Assembly (NCBI GenBank): GCA_030248215.1
Contig: JASANG010000033.1
Span: 124,001-188,000, forward strand
Source of the DNA: Enoplolaimus lenunculus
Lineage: Eukaryota; Nematoda; Enoplea; Enoplida; Thoracostomopsidae
Direction of reading: 5' to 3'
DNA length: 64,000 nt
Below the pieces are notes generated by a model. The model was not told where the DNA came from and did no database searches. It saw only the letters and a program-made list of their open reading frames with translations. The position numbers and the translations under genes are program-made. Within the stretch, counting starts at the first letter, position 1. Every line of letters starts with the position of its first letter. Of this stretch, positions 28,001 through 35,605 are shown one piece after another.

Positions 28001-31000
28001 CCGCCGCCTCACTGGCGTCCATTATGATCCGCCCCTGCATCGATACTGGAGCCGTAGCCAACGGGGCGGGGGGCTCAGAACCCCCTGGAATAATTTTGGC
28101 GCCCGTACAAAATTTTCAAACTTGCTTGCAAGTCAACAAAAACGCTTATATGTCCCTCCTGAAAATTTTTTAGCCCCTCCCCAGCAAGGTGAGACCGCTA
28201 CGATCATGATCGATAGGTGTCTTTCAGCTTGCCGGAAAACATGATGCTGCATCGCGATTTGCGCACGCACTCACTTCAACATCACATTCACGTCTACGAA
28301 AGACAGGTTATGTTTTTGCAATCAGTTTAAAGATTGAACGGAAGAGGTGTAGTCAAAATATAAATTCAGGATCGCATAAAAAACATCTGACGTGAAAGTT
28401 TGTGACGAAAATAGCAAATTTTGTAATCCTGGGAGTGAAAATATTTTGAAGCTTCAACACGTAGTGTATTATTTATAATCGTGTTTAAAAAATTCCACGG
28501 GCATATATCCAAAATTACGTATGCCCCGATTGAAAAATTAGGTGTAGAAGCTGTTGAGAAGTTTGCTCCGCTCAACATATTCTCTCTGCCTATCAAGGAT
28601 CGAATGCTTTAATACTGCATCCGTCCAAAGTTTAAATTTTGATGAACCATCTATGTTTACAAAAGTTTTAGTGCTGTCTCATGTATTACACTCTTTCAAT
28701 TGCATACTTATTGGTTGCGCAAACAATTTTGTAAACGTGATGTTTATCCGCACGATATACAAATAATACTTGCAGGAGAAATCGTTAAATTGAGTTGAAT
28801 AACAATTTGACCTAGTTTAACACACCAGGGTACTAATATTTGCTATGATTTCGCGTATTTTGAAGCACTGGACAACGTGTAGTTACTGCATGTCGCAAAT
28901 TTATTTTTCTCACTGCACAATTTGAATAGAAAATATTAACAGCAATTTTTATTTTGAATTATGAGTTTTTGCCAAGTTGTGCTAGAACTTTTGCAATATT
29001 TTTTCAGCGTCAACGCATTCACAAGATTCCATTGAATCTGCAGTCAAACGTTCTATGGGTTCGAAAATTATGGATCGTATTCGATCTGCAAGGCCACCGA
29101 GGTATTTAACAATTAGTTACTTCTCTCATTTCTGCTTAAAGGGGTATCTAGACACACTAGCAGATGCAGAGGGGGCGGAGGGTATACTCCCCCCGTTAGA
29201 TTTTATTGTGATAAAATGTCAAGGCTTCTACCTTACAATTTTCCCCCACAAAATTTTTTTTGTAAAAATATACCATTTTTAGCCTCAGAAACTTTTTGTG
29301 ATAAAACATTACAATTTTTCTCTACAGAAAATCTTTTGGTGATAAAATGATATGGTCCATATCGTACAATTTTTGGATTTCATAACATTTGCCAGCCCGC
29401 CCTCCCCTCTTCGCCAGAATTTTTTGGATCCGCCTCTGTATGGCTATTTATTTCGTACTTTTAAGAGGGGACTTTAATTGATTTCAATAATTAATATATA
29501 AAAATATTGTCTGCAGTATTATTTTATTGCAACTTAGCATGAAGCATCATGAAAAACGTGGATTCGTCAAACTCGATAATCTTCAATCCGGCCTACGAAT
29601 TACACTCGACTTTCAAGGCATTCTGCTCACCGTAGAACCTTTAATCAGTACCAGATGAACCATAGGCATACAAGGCGCGTGAATTAAGCTACAAACATGG
29701 TCATTCCATATCTGTGGGGCCAAAAAAAATTGAAGGAAATCATTTATTAAGCAAAATTCATTTCATACTGTACCGTATTCCTAAAAAATTTTGCGAAAAC
29801 TGTTATTTTAATTTGAACACACCATAATCAGTTGTTATGCGTAAGCTTTTATTAGCTAAATTTGCACACTCAATTTAAGTTTAACTCGTCGAGCTGGCAG
29901 CACAGAATCGGCAGCGTCACGTGGATCCACGCCGAGTACAACTTCTCATCGCGACTTAGAGACGGCGAACACAAGTTGTTTTGCAATGTCATCACGTGCT
30001 AATCGCGGCAGCGGCACAGGCTCAAACAGCGGAAGCACAACGAATTTAAATCAAGGGGTACGTTCAAAACGGTCAACTTTACACAAGAGCACAAGTTGGA
30101 AACGGGTCAACTGGGTCATCAGAGATGGTTCGTAAGTTAAAGTTTTGGGAATTTTACTTGGGAACGAAGTTCCGTGAGTCAAAAAAATAACTCATGTGAC
30201 CCATGTTTTGTTACAGAGAGAAACAAAACCACCGTGTAAGTGTATTTATTATCTCAAAGCAAATAAGTAATTTTACCTGTGTGAAGCAGAGACTAAACAG
30301 CCGAAAATCAAGTTATCAAGTAATATTTCGTGCAAAATTATGGTTCAAACTAGTTACTATTTGTACAGATTCTGTACGTCGCTCCATCACGTTTGCGGCC
30401 AGAGATAAACTGGTCATCGGGCATAATTGGCTACAATTGGGGCCACCCAACTAAATTGGAAACGGATTTAGGTTGTGGCTTATCCAATCACGATAGATAT
30501 ATAATTATCCTAAGACTTTATTTAGCTTCATAAACTCCGTATTCTCTGTCCAGGTGAAAAGTAACCAATACATGATGTTATTACAGTTATAATACACATA
30601 CGTGTATATGCAAATTAGATACTGTGCGAACAACCATCTAAACACGACCTCGCTGTGACCCCAGGTTGCAAAAAATGCAAATTCTTATGATGCATAAAGT
30701 TTGCAGGTAACTAAACATTTTAAACATGGGTCAAGCCTTTGATCCGTTACCAATTGTGACCCTCAGAAGTCTAATAATTTTGACCCATGACCCTGTGTCT
30801 CATTTCCAACACTGGTCTTGTGTAATGTTTACCTCTACACTTTGGAGTTGAAAAGGTATATATATAGTTACCTAAGCAAATTTGACGTGACAGAAGTTAT
30901 AAAGAGGGGTTAGGTTTTACCGTGGCACTGCCAAACTAATGATATTTGATAAATATAGAACACGCTTGCGCGGAACGTTTATGGTGTTGTGCCGCTTGGG

Positions 31001-31492
31001 TACTTTTTATGTTAAGCAGGACGGTTGTCAGCCTTCTGGACCCTACGCCATTTACAGAGGTTCTCGCGATGGCAAAAGAAATCTTGACGTATCTGATAGT
31101 TTAAAGTAATATTATATTTAATGTAATCTCTGCGATAATTTCAGATTATATGACCAATGTAAAGAACATGGTCGGAACAGTATTATAAGCATATTCCTAA
31201 GCCTAAGCGTAAGCCAACCAAACAGTTAGTCCACCGCTTAAGTTTACTCTTTCACTAGTCCCACAGAAAAACTTTCCGCCCCTAACGAGTTCCGCCTTCG
31301 TGAATAACGCAAACCGGTTCGCATGTCACAACACAACTTCAACCATTGTTGATTCCATTTCAGAGCGGTTCGTTTGAATCAGACAAACTTCCACCTGTCG
31401 GGCTAAGCGCCAGTCACCGGAGCACTTCGTACAGCAGTATGCGCTCTCTTACAAGGTCGTCAAAACATTCAAAACCTTGGTACAGACCCTAA
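166..31492 (+). CDS. MTCL: MTCL/SOGA-family microtubule cross-linking coiled-coil protein (3' part of gene)
   Basis: About 38 exons, 5.09 kb of coding sequence and roughly 1,690 codons lie in the window; the 5' end is upstream of it. The first exon reads AESLCEELMDENETLKKEV, matching the SOGA-type coiled coil of vertebrate MTCL1 and SOGA proteins. It continues with the family hallmarks NCRVLQFKLRKAER and IAKEVSVKLHNELE. In vertebrates these proteins bundle or stabilise microtubules; the same role here is inference. Almost the whole product is heptad-rich Glu/Lys/Arg/Gln coiled coil. It ends in a Ser/Thr/Arg-rich, probably disordered tail and stops at 31490-31492 after KHSKPWYRP. Nearly all exons join in frame at AG/GT borders. 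The uncertain joins are exon 7 (two or three possible acceptors), exon 25 to 26 (phases clash) and exon 32 (chosen because it restores phase). No element insertion touches an exon. Confidence 0.85.
474..852. mobile_element. family E element (CTGTAGTGACC termini), diverged copy
   Basis: Shared family phrases are TTTTGAGTCCCAATCAATGG, CTTAAGTATAACCTTGCATT, AACAGTCCGTAA, TAAATATCAGTCCCCCCTTA and CCCTACAG. It fills most of MTCL intron 1. Confidence 0.75.
1323..1585 (-). mobile_element. piggyBac-like MITE with internal tRNA-like Pol III promoter, copy 1
   Basis: The element is 263 bp, flanked by TTAA at 1319-1322 and 1586-1589. It starts CCCTTTCTCAC and ends GTGAGAAGGGG, as expected for piggyBac-type termini. 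On the minus strand it holds a perfect A box (TAGCTGAGTGG, 1418-1428) and a B box (GTTCGAAAC) about 33 nt on. The arms around these boxes do not form a good acceptor stem, so this is not a working tRNA gene. It sits in MTCL intron 2, about 50 bp from the exon. Confidence 0.8.
2145..2282 (+). mobile_element. TTAGGC-containing hAT-like MITE (group B)
   Basis: Group B termini are GGCCCATGTTACTTTAAGGG and the complement of GGCCAATGCTACTTTGAGGG. The array is short, three hexamers. The target duplication is GAAACATA (2137-2144) and GAAATATA (2283-2290), 7 of 8. It lies in MTCL intron 3. Confidence 0.82.
2811..3020 (+). mobile_element. TTAGGC-filled hAT-like MITE (group C)
   Basis: Group C termini carry TATAGAACAGGGCCGG instead of TAAAGAACAGGGGCGG. 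A perfect 8-bp duplication, TGATATTG, lies at 2803-2810 and 3021-3028. It lies in MTCL intron 4. Confidence 0.85.
3725..3838. mobile_element. short CCGGAA-repeat element (family H-like)
   Basis: It starts AATGCAACCGGAATTTTAGC and is dominated by CCGGAA/CAGGAA units to about 3838. The right terminus is unclear. Confidence 0.6.
6188..11220 (+). CDS. MTCL: MTCL exons 9-16: central coiled coil
   Basis: The exons are 6188-6277, 6717-6817, 7746-7805, 8379-8459, 8649-8801, 9702-9866, 10010-10147 and 11123-11220. Every junction keeps frame. Exons 9-11 alternate between short coiled coil and less ordered stretches, such as AKPVATKFDPATATTRELRE and QKETTMLTASSDLPVSLHTE. Exons 12-13 return to coiled coil (IDSRIEAIDKQLSKLLKTL). 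Exon 14 has a Pro/Ala-rich linker (AEPKPVAPARSLISKQSP) followed by heptads. Exons 15-16 are Lys/Glu-rich coil. Confidence 0.8.
6926..7602. mobile_element. TACACACAAAA-tipped element filled with AAGACA/TCTTGAAAT motifs
   Basis: The tips are TACACACAAAAAAC and TTATTTTGTGTGTA. About 20 degenerate copies of TTTCTTGAAATxxAAGACA alternate inside, making the 680 bp largely self-complementary. It lies in MTCL intron 10. Confidence 0.65.
7932..8028. mobile_element. short CCGG-repeat element (family H-like)
   Basis: CCGGATGTTCCGGTTCTTG through TTGCTTCCGGTTAATC. It has four to five CCGGTT/CCGGAT units and no clear tips. It lies in MTCL intron 11. Confidence 0.5.
8859..9396 (-). mobile_element. group B TTAGGC element carrying a nested TTAAGT-rich element
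   Basis: The outer group B termini are at 8859 (GGATCAATGCTACTTTTAGG) and 9396 (CCTTAAAGTAACATGGGCC). CCTAAG hexamers lie on both sides of an inserted segment at about 8948-9293. That segment begins and ends with CTCTCTAAGAACTTAAACTT-like inverted repeats and is filled with TTAAGTTT/AAACTTAA motifs. Confidence 0.78.
10566..10803. mobile_element. palindromic TIR element, single copy
   Basis: The arms TTATACATCATTCAATGCAG and CTGCAAGCTGCATCGAATGA pair imperfectly. Inside, CCAAATCAGTTATTTG and its complement form a second inverted pair. It lies in MTCL intron 15. Confidence 0.6.
11517..18144 (+). CDS. MTCL: MTCL exons 17-27: long C-terminal coiled coil
   Basis: The exons are 11517-11682, 12543-12792, 12982-13112, 13788-13922, 14239-14328, 15029-15166, 15652-15786, 16725-16811, 17286-17353, 17541-17693 and 17971-18144. 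The product is nearly continuous coil with recurrent Trp-containing heptads, such as ESLWARDRGEFETTVK, ESETWKTERKNME, RWQQSWARERSELSHK and DTSMWEVERKQLLAK. Exon 24 encodes a Ser-rich break (SIRRSASINADETEKLLQ). Exon 25 leaves phase 2 at 17353, but the coiled-coil frame of exon 26 needs phase 0. Either its true donor lies downstream (GT at 17390 would restore phase) or a very small exon was missed. Confidence 0.75.
11686..12111. repeat. 190-bp tandem duplication with 19-bp inverted caps
   Basis: 11686-11878 and 11881-12070 are direct copies (both with TTTATGTCTTTCTGAAAATAT and TTGGACTAGGTTTACACTA). TGCTATTTTTAATGGGAAG at 11868 recurs inverted at 12093-12111, so the second copy is bracketed by inverted repeats. 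The first copy begins three bases after the exon 17 junction. Confidence 0.85.
13214..13598. mobile_element. CCGG-hexamer TIR element (family H)
   Basis: The termini are CCATTGCAACCGGATG and CCTCCGGCTGTACTCTG. Subterminal CCGGAG/GCCGGA hexamers recur on both sides. It lies in MTCL intron 19. Confidence 0.72.
14427..14615 (-). mobile_element. TTAGGC-filled hAT-like MITE (group A)
   Basis: Group A termini are GGCCAATGTAAAGAACAGGG and the complement of GGCCCATGTAAAGATCAGGG. The interior is degenerate CCTAAG hexamers. A perfect 8-bp target duplication, GAAGTACC, lies at 14419-14426 and 14616-14623. It is in MTCL intron 21. The strand given is the one that reads TTAGGC. Confidence 0.85.
15805..15946. 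mobile_element. near-perfect hairpin MITE 19 bp after an MTCL splice donor
   Basis: The arms of about 65 bp (GTAACATTCACAATAATAAA and complement) pair almost perfectly around a short centre containing GTAGGGTTAA on both sides. Exon 23 ends at 15786. Confidence 0.82.
16528..16617 (+). repeat. TTAGGC-like tract without terminal repeats
   Basis: About 15 hexamers in one direction, mostly TTAGGC with GTTTAGGC, ACTTAGGC and TTGGGC variants. This is the longest uninterrupted run in the window. Unlike the other loci I find neither the GGCC tips nor the AATATGCT spacer. It could be an element core that lost its ends, or an interstitial telomere-type tract. It lies 107 bp before MTCL exon 24. Confidence 0.8.
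18189..18391 (-). mobile_element. TTAGGC-filled hAT-like MITE (group C)
   Basis: A perfect 8-bp duplication, CAATTATT, lies at 18181-18188 and 18392-18399. The termini are GGTCAATGTATAGCACAGGG and CCCTGTTCTATACATGGGCC. It starts 45 bp after MTCL exon 27. Confidence 0.85.
18586..18697. mobile_element. right-end fragment of family E
   Basis: It runs from AAGTAACAGTCCGTAACCG through TAAATATCAGTC to ATCACTACAG, followed by TA. Confidence 0.7.
18835..19250. mobile_element. family E element, reverse orientation
   Basis: It starts CTGTAGTGATCCG and reads the family in reverse (CTGATATTTATTT, TTACGGACTGTTA, CAAGGTTATACTTAGG, GACTCAAAATGGGGACC). About 140 bp separates it from the fragment at 18586-18697. 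Confidence 0.78.
19342..31492 (+). CDS. MTCL: MTCL exons 28-38: Ser/Arg-rich tail and stop
   Basis: The exons are 19342-19425, 20196-20284, 20748-20858, 21072-21128, 22229-22281 (candidate), 24515-24643, 26609-26745, 28228-28306, 29008-29101, 29880-30057 and 31364-31492. The coil ends around exon 30. The rest is rich in Ser, Thr, Arg and acidic clusters (SKRSDSEDSEVQR, SSRYRSRDSDNM, RANRGSGTGSNSGSTTN), typical of a disordered, phosphorylatable microtubule-binding tail. Exons 31 (phase 2 out) and 33 (phase 1 in) cannot join directly. The 53-nt segment 22229-22281, with a strong pyrimidine-AG acceptor and an AAAG/GT donor, has exactly the length needed and encodes RELFINAIELSSSFCSK. Confidence 0.75.
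19499..19727. mobile_element. GCCCGTATTCTCAAA-tipped TIR element
   Basis: The left arm GCCCGTATTCTCAAAAGG...TAGCATCTATTACC pairs with the complement of the right arm (GGTGATAGGTGCTATATGCA, TTTGAGAATGTTAGCCC). It lies in MTCL intron 28. Confidence 0.65.
19912..20157. mobile_element. GAGTTAAT-rich element with CACTGTAA/TCACAGTG ends and TA flanks
   Basis: CACTGTAAATCCC to GGGAGTCACAGTG between TA dinucleotides. The interior is many alternating GAGTT/AACTC motifs, so large parts are self-complementary. Confidence 0.65.
20363..20523. mobile_element. GCCCGTAGCC-tipped MITE (family F)
   Basis: About 160 bp. Shared core: GGGGGGCTAAAAATTTTCC, CATTCAAGGGTTTTCAATGA, CAAGCAAGGTTGAAA. It lies in MTCL intron 29. 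Confidence 0.78.
21281..21456 (+). mobile_element. TTAGGC-containing hAT-like MITE (group B)
   Basis: It runs from GGCCCATGTTACTTTAAGGG to CTTAATCAACATTGGC. The array is split by AACACATTTTTACAACG. The flanking 8-mers agree at 6 of 8. It lies in an MTCL intron. Confidence 0.75.
21841..22008. mobile_element. family F MITE
   Basis: GCCCTTAGCCAAGTGGGGGC to CAGTCTACTAGCCTGG, reverse orientation relative to the copy at 20363. Confidence 0.75.
22032..22093. repeat. (AAT)n microsatellite
   Basis: About 20 AAT units with three interruptions. Confidence 0.95.
22452..22652 (-). mobile_element. TTAGGC-filled hAT-like MITE (group A)
   Basis: Group A copy with both termini recognisable (GGCTAACGTAAAGAACACGG on the left, ATCTTTACATGGGCC on the right) and about ten CCTAAG-type hexamers. 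The flanking 8-mers AAAAGTGC and AAAGTTCC match only partly. It lies in an MTCL intron. Confidence 0.8.
22982..23197 (+). mobile_element. TTAGGC-filled hAT-like MITE (group C)
   Basis: A perfect 8-bp duplication, ATATTGTT, lies at 22974-22981 and 23198-23205. It has two TTAGGC blocks separated by the AGGCTCATTCTTACGCTTAGG spacer region. Confidence 0.85.
23526..24042. repeat. 18-bp minisatellite (TTTCAATTACCCACACAGA type)
   Basis: About 29 units of 18 bp, consensus TTCAATTACCCACATAGAT. The right two-thirds shows a 36-bp higher-order pattern alternating CCCACACAGA and ACACACATAGA units. It lies in the MTCL intron before exon 33. Confidence 0.9.
26301..26459. mobile_element. family F MITE, complete copy
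   Basis: GGCCCGTAGTCAAAGG to GCTGGCTACGGGCAT, 159 bp with inverted tips. Confidence 0.8.
26825..27027 (-). mobile_element. TTAGGC-filled hAT-like MITE (group A)
   Basis: The left terminus is diverged (TGCAGTGCAAAGATCATGGG) and the right terminus typical. A perfect 8-bp duplication, AATCTTGG, lies at 26817-26824 and 27028-27035. It lies 79 bp after MTCL exon 34. Confidence 0.82.
27300..27445. repeat. GC-rich inverted-repeat segment
   Basis: GCGGTACCGTACGTCA and TGACGTACGATACCGC form a 16-bp hairpin. It is surrounded by GTCCG/CGGAC and CAGCGCCG/CGGCGCTG pairs. It stands out from the AT-rich surroundings. A weak echo (CGGCAGCGGACGGCGTCCG) is at 8130. Confidence 0.6.
27689..27782 (-). mobile_element. 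truncated group A TTAGGC element
   Basis: It has the left terminus (ATCAATGTAAAGAACAGGGG), a few CCTAAG hexamers and the AGCAAAAAAATT spacer. The right terminus is missing. Confidence 0.7.
28051..28203. mobile_element. family F MITE
   Basis: GCCGTAGCCAACGGGGCGGG to GGTGAGACCGCTACGATC. It lies 25 bp before MTCL exon 35. Confidence 0.78.
29140..29440. repeat. interspersed repeat with GTGATAAAA/TTACAATTTT units
   Basis: Three to four units of GTGATAAAATxxTACAATTTTT lie between GGGGGCGGAGGG and GCCCGCCCTCCCC. Similar edges are seen at 48345-48422. It lies after MTCL exon 36. Confidence 0.5.
31152..31286 (-). mobile_element. short group A TTAGGC element, right end truncated
   Basis: It starts GACCAATGTAAAGAACATGG and has two CCTAAG hexamers only. 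It ends in TTCCGCCCCTAAC, without the TTTACATGGGCC tip. It lies 78 bp before the last MTCL exon. Confidence 0.7.
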
Positions 31493-32125
31493 CACCATAG
31501 AATTCCGTGTAAGCGGCAAATTTTATTCCAATATTTAATATTTCAAACAGTTATTTTATGTTTATTAAATCGAGACGTTTCAGCTGTTTTTACCAAAGTC
31601 GATTATTGATTTTTAAAACAAGTGGCGGTTCCGCAAAAGACTCTGCGAAAATAATAGATTTAAACCTTAAAAATTTGTTTCAAGAAAAATATATTTAGCA
31701 ACACTGCTGTCACCCAATAGAGTTCATTGTTTCAGAATAGTCGAAGTTAGAAAAGAATCAAGATTTCATGAGAAGTTTAATGAAAACATGAAGACAAATA
31801 GGAATCACATTAAAACCGGGATAACAGGTTCTGTCGTGTGTTCTATGATTGAGAGTACCAAGACGTTATTTCATGCCTGTGCGAAACCAACACAGGATTT
31901 TAAATATCACTCTGTGTCATAGTTTAACGCTGTCGTGATGCCAGCAGATAACGACTGTAAAATTAGGTGAGCCAAAAGCAGTACCTCAGGAACCAATCCT
32001 CAACTCTGCCCCCCAACAGATTTCGTACTCCTTGGCACCGTAGTCAGTAGAGGTTCTAATCAGCTTAGGCTTTCTACGTGCCCTGACCATAACCTAAATA
32101 TGACTAACAGTGGATTCAATAAATC

Positions 32126-32324
32126 GGCCCATGTCAAGATCAGGGGCGGAACGTTTTCTGTGGGACTAGAATACAGTAAGCTTAAGCTTTAGACTAATTT
32201 TTGCGTGGCTTAGGCTTAGGCTTAGGCACAGGCTTAAGAATATGCTCATTCTTAGGCTTAGGCTTAGGCTTTAGGCTTAGAAATATGTTTATAATACTGT
32301 TCAGCCCCTGTTCTTTACATTGGC
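32126..32324 (+). mobile_element. TTAGGC-filled hAT-like MITE (group A)
   Basis: It runs from GGCCCATGTCAAGATCAGGG to TTCTTTACATTGGC, with two TTAGGC blocks separated by the family spacer AATATGCTCATTCTTAGGC. The flanking 8-mers do not match, so one flank may have changed. Confidence 0.78.
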
Positions 32325-33173
32325 TTGGTGTACTTCCCCGGTGACGTGAACTGCGCAAAAAGTTTTTTGATAGACGTTTCACTTAATGTTTCAATGAAAG
32401 TTGTTTTGGTGCTTCTGCTAATTTACGTTCTGTATACTTTTCATAAACTGTAATTGCTGACACCAGAAAATATTTGCGGTGATTTAGCTAATTATATCTT
32501 CGTAAAAAAATTAATAAAAATTGCCAAAATCACGACTTCAACTGTAGGTATATTTGTTGTTCTGCTGGACAAAATTATGATTTATTGGTGTATTCAATAT
32601 TATTGTTTCGCAGTTTGATATAAGCAAAGTACTTAACAAATTTTGCAATCCTGCAAGCAAATCATTTTAAACTTTGATTGTTTTACGTAATGGTGTATTT
32701 TGCAGAGTTATTTCTATCAACCGAATAGTTAAATTGAGTAAAATAGTTCGATTCGTTTCATTAAACTTCAATTATTATTCTACACATTTATGTAAATCTA
32801 CAAGCAGCAACAGTTGAAGTTGGAGATTGACAAATGCTTTGGAACCTGAGATGAAATATAAAGATCGGTGGTAAAAATGGGTCGAATTCGCCAATTTCAA
32901 CGATAAAATGTGATTTTTGTATTGTCGCAATATGTTTTAAAGGTTGTTTTCTGAAATTTTTTTTAGCAGATTTACAACTTTCAAAATTGTACCAAAGTTA
33001 CAAACTCACTGAAAAGCGGATATAAAAACACGAAAGGTTTTACGGGGGAGTACGAGGGGGACTTTGTCACACCAGAAGAGGAAAAACCCCCCCAAAAAAA
33101 AAAAGAAACACAAACCCACCACTGTCCAAATTATGTTTGAATCAATCGACAACATACCGTGGCCAGACATACA

Positions 33174-33342
33174 GGCCCGTTGCCAGCCCACCTTGCTAGG
33201 GGGGGGCTAAACATTTTTCAGGAGGAGCATTCAAGGGTTTTCAATGAGTTACAAGCAAGGTTGAAAACTTTCTAGGGGAGAAACAAAATTTTTCCAGGGG
33301 AGACTGAACCCACCGTGCCCCCCTCTTGGCTACAGGCCCGCG
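33174..33342. mobile_element. family F MITE
   Basis: GGCCCGTTGCCAGCCCACC to CTTGGCTACAGGCCCG. It is preceded by a C/A homopolymer-rich stretch. Confidence 0.78.
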
Positions 33343-33728
33343 GGCATAGACGTTGTTTTGCACCGGAGTCATCGGCGGACCCACGGTTGTGCCCTCGGCA
33401 ATTGAGCCAGGCAATTCAAGTTTGTCCAACAGTACAGCGGGTTGATGTTCTGTCATTATAGTTCGTCAGTCTGTCAGACGGTAATATCACATTAAGATAA
33501 CTATTTTTCGTGCCCCCACATTTCAGCTGATATCACAGATAATTTGCACGAACGCCTCAAACATAATTGAGACATACATTATGCAAGGTTTAATCCAAAT
33601 GCTAATCAATACAAATAAGGTAAAGTGGCAGAAAACTATCACTTAAAACTTGTGCAGTTTGCAGCAGTTGTCATCAGTTTTGAAATAGTGCGCTGCTATG
33701 ACCTCCCGAGCATAATTTTCAAGAATCT

Positions 33729-33829
33729 GCCCATTTGAAGATCAGAGACGTAACGTTTTTCTGTGGGGCTGTAAAATCGAGTAAGCTTAAGTTTTGGACT
33801 AATTTTTGCTTAGGCTTAGGTTTACACGA
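33729..33829 (+). mobile_element. left fragment of group A TTAGGC element
   Basis: It has the left terminus (GCCCATTTGAAGATCAGAGA), the AAGCTTAAG...TTTTTGCTTAGG lead-in and two hexamers, then unrelated sequence. Confidence 0.7.
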
Positions 33830-33954
33830 TTTAATAAGTTACCGACTAATAGTTAATTAATATACCCCTTGATTCTATCGAGATAGTACGTTCATGGAAC
33901 GTCTTTAGCATAAAAAATCTATGGCTTCGTACTTAGAGCCATGGCCTATAATTT

Positions 33955-34085
33955 GCAATTGTTTGTTTTTGTCTAAAAAATTAAGTATTTACTTTAAGTC
34001 AACGACTTAAGCAAGTACTTAGGTAAAAGTTAAGTAAATACTTAAGTAGGATTTCAGAAACCCAGACAACACGTACTTTAGACGA
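33955..34085. repeat. TTAAGT/ACTTAA motif cluster
   Basis: Ten or more ACTTAA/TTAAGT motifs in both directions, the same motif as the nested segment at 8948-9293. No tips were resolved. Confidence 0.5.
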
Positions 34086-34179
34086 GTGACTCTTGCACAA
34101 AAAGAACAACTTAATGCATGTCTAGCATTAAGAAGTAAATTGCGCAGTGTTGAGCAATTTTTAAACTATAGTTGTATAC

Positions 34180-34678
34180 AATGGCCGATCCATGGGGGGC
34201 CACCCCGGCCGTGGCCCCCCAACAGTATCTCAACAAATTTTTTTGGGAATCAGGTTAACAGATACGCACGAAGCCAAATTGTGAACAGTAACGGATCCAG
34301 GATCTCAAAATGGGGGAAGGCCAAAATTTCACAGGTAATAAACTTATTTTTGACCCATACTGTAATGACCGAAATAAGAGGGGGGTCCCCATTTTGAGTC
34401 CCAATTAATAGGAGTCCGTATCCCTAATAAGAGTCCGTAAGCGGGTAGAGTCCTTAAACCCTCGTTAGAGTCCATAAATGTCTATTATCCCTAATTGTAG
34501 CGCATAAATGACTCCAGGGCCAAACAAAGGTGAGTTCGAAACTTCAAAGCGTGCTTTATACTATTGTTTATAAAACAGAGAAATAAACAGCGTAGAACAG
34601 CAATTGACACTATATAATTTTTGTCGAGATGCTGTTGGGGGGCCACGGCCGGGGTGCCCCCCCATGGATCCGCCATTG
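34180..34678. mobile_element. TIR element with GGGGGGCCACCCCGGCC arms, containing a family E piece
   Basis: The arms are about 65 bp (CAATGGCCGATCCATGGGG at 34180 and its near complement ending CGCCATTG at 34678). The middle, about 34361-34565, is a left part of family E, probably a nested insertion. The arms are unusually GC-rich for this window. Confidence 0.75.
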
Positions 34679-35605
34679 ATTGTGAGAGGCGCAATGTCAA
34701 CCGCAAACATGACAAACCGGTTGAAACAAACACCGTCGAAATTTGCAAATGTGTCTGGCTTCTTGATTGCTTCGCTCGCGAGTTTTTAACACTATTTGCG
34801 CGCGAAGTGTGATTCACTTAAAATATGGGTTCTACTTATAGATCTACCATTTTGCAGCTTTTGTGTGAAACTGTTTTTGTTAGGGTGTCTTCCCAGCTAT
34901 CAGACATGAGCGTGAGCTCAGACAGCCTCAGATTAAACACCAAAATATTCTGTATCCACGCCCACATGGAACCCCATCGTGGAGTTTGGGGCAAGCCCCC
35001 ATCCCTGTCTGATCCGACACTGAGGTTACTTCTCCCTCAAAGCAAAACTAACGCACAAATTTTTGTTGTATGAAAAAGAACATGGGATGTGTGCAAGGGG
35101 AGGGACAGGTGGGAGTGGGATATATCCCGTACGCCTACCCAAATTATTAATGATACATAACCCGGTTCCTAGAGGTCGCGAAGCTTCTACATGAGGGTTA
35201 TGCCGTTTTATCTGTGATGAATCTCAGTTCAAAAGTCGTACTCTTTCATAGTCAATTTTATTGCAATAATTCAGAGTTTACATGTGGATTCATGTACTCG
35301 GTCCGCAATGTGTTAAACAAAATTAAGCTTGTTACCAATGAGATATTGGCCCCCATTCAGAGATACTGTACCCGCTACTAATTGTAAAAAATGAGAAAGA
35401 TTTTTAGTTTCCAAGACTGACCCAGTATAAGCATTTAAAAGCAACAATATGTTCAATACGAAATATATGATTAATAATTAATGTTTGCCCAAGTAAGACA
35501 ATGGTGCCCAACAGGCAGTGAGCGTCCAGTTTGACGCAGAAATGACCAATTCACGGTGTCATTTGTATTTCCGGTATCAGTAACACATAAAAGCACTCAA
35601 TTTGT

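Larger units (their letters stand above)
31493..35605. other. intergenic: MTCL 3' side to GCNT 3' side (convergent)
   Basis: Two genes converge here. The first 600 bp after the MTCL stop is AT-rich and probably includes its 3' UTR. Then come group A elements (32126, 33729), a family F MITE (33174), the TTAAGT cluster and the GC-armed element at 34180. At 34820-35110 and 35120-35600 I see unique-looking sequence with no supported gene. Confidence 0.7.
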
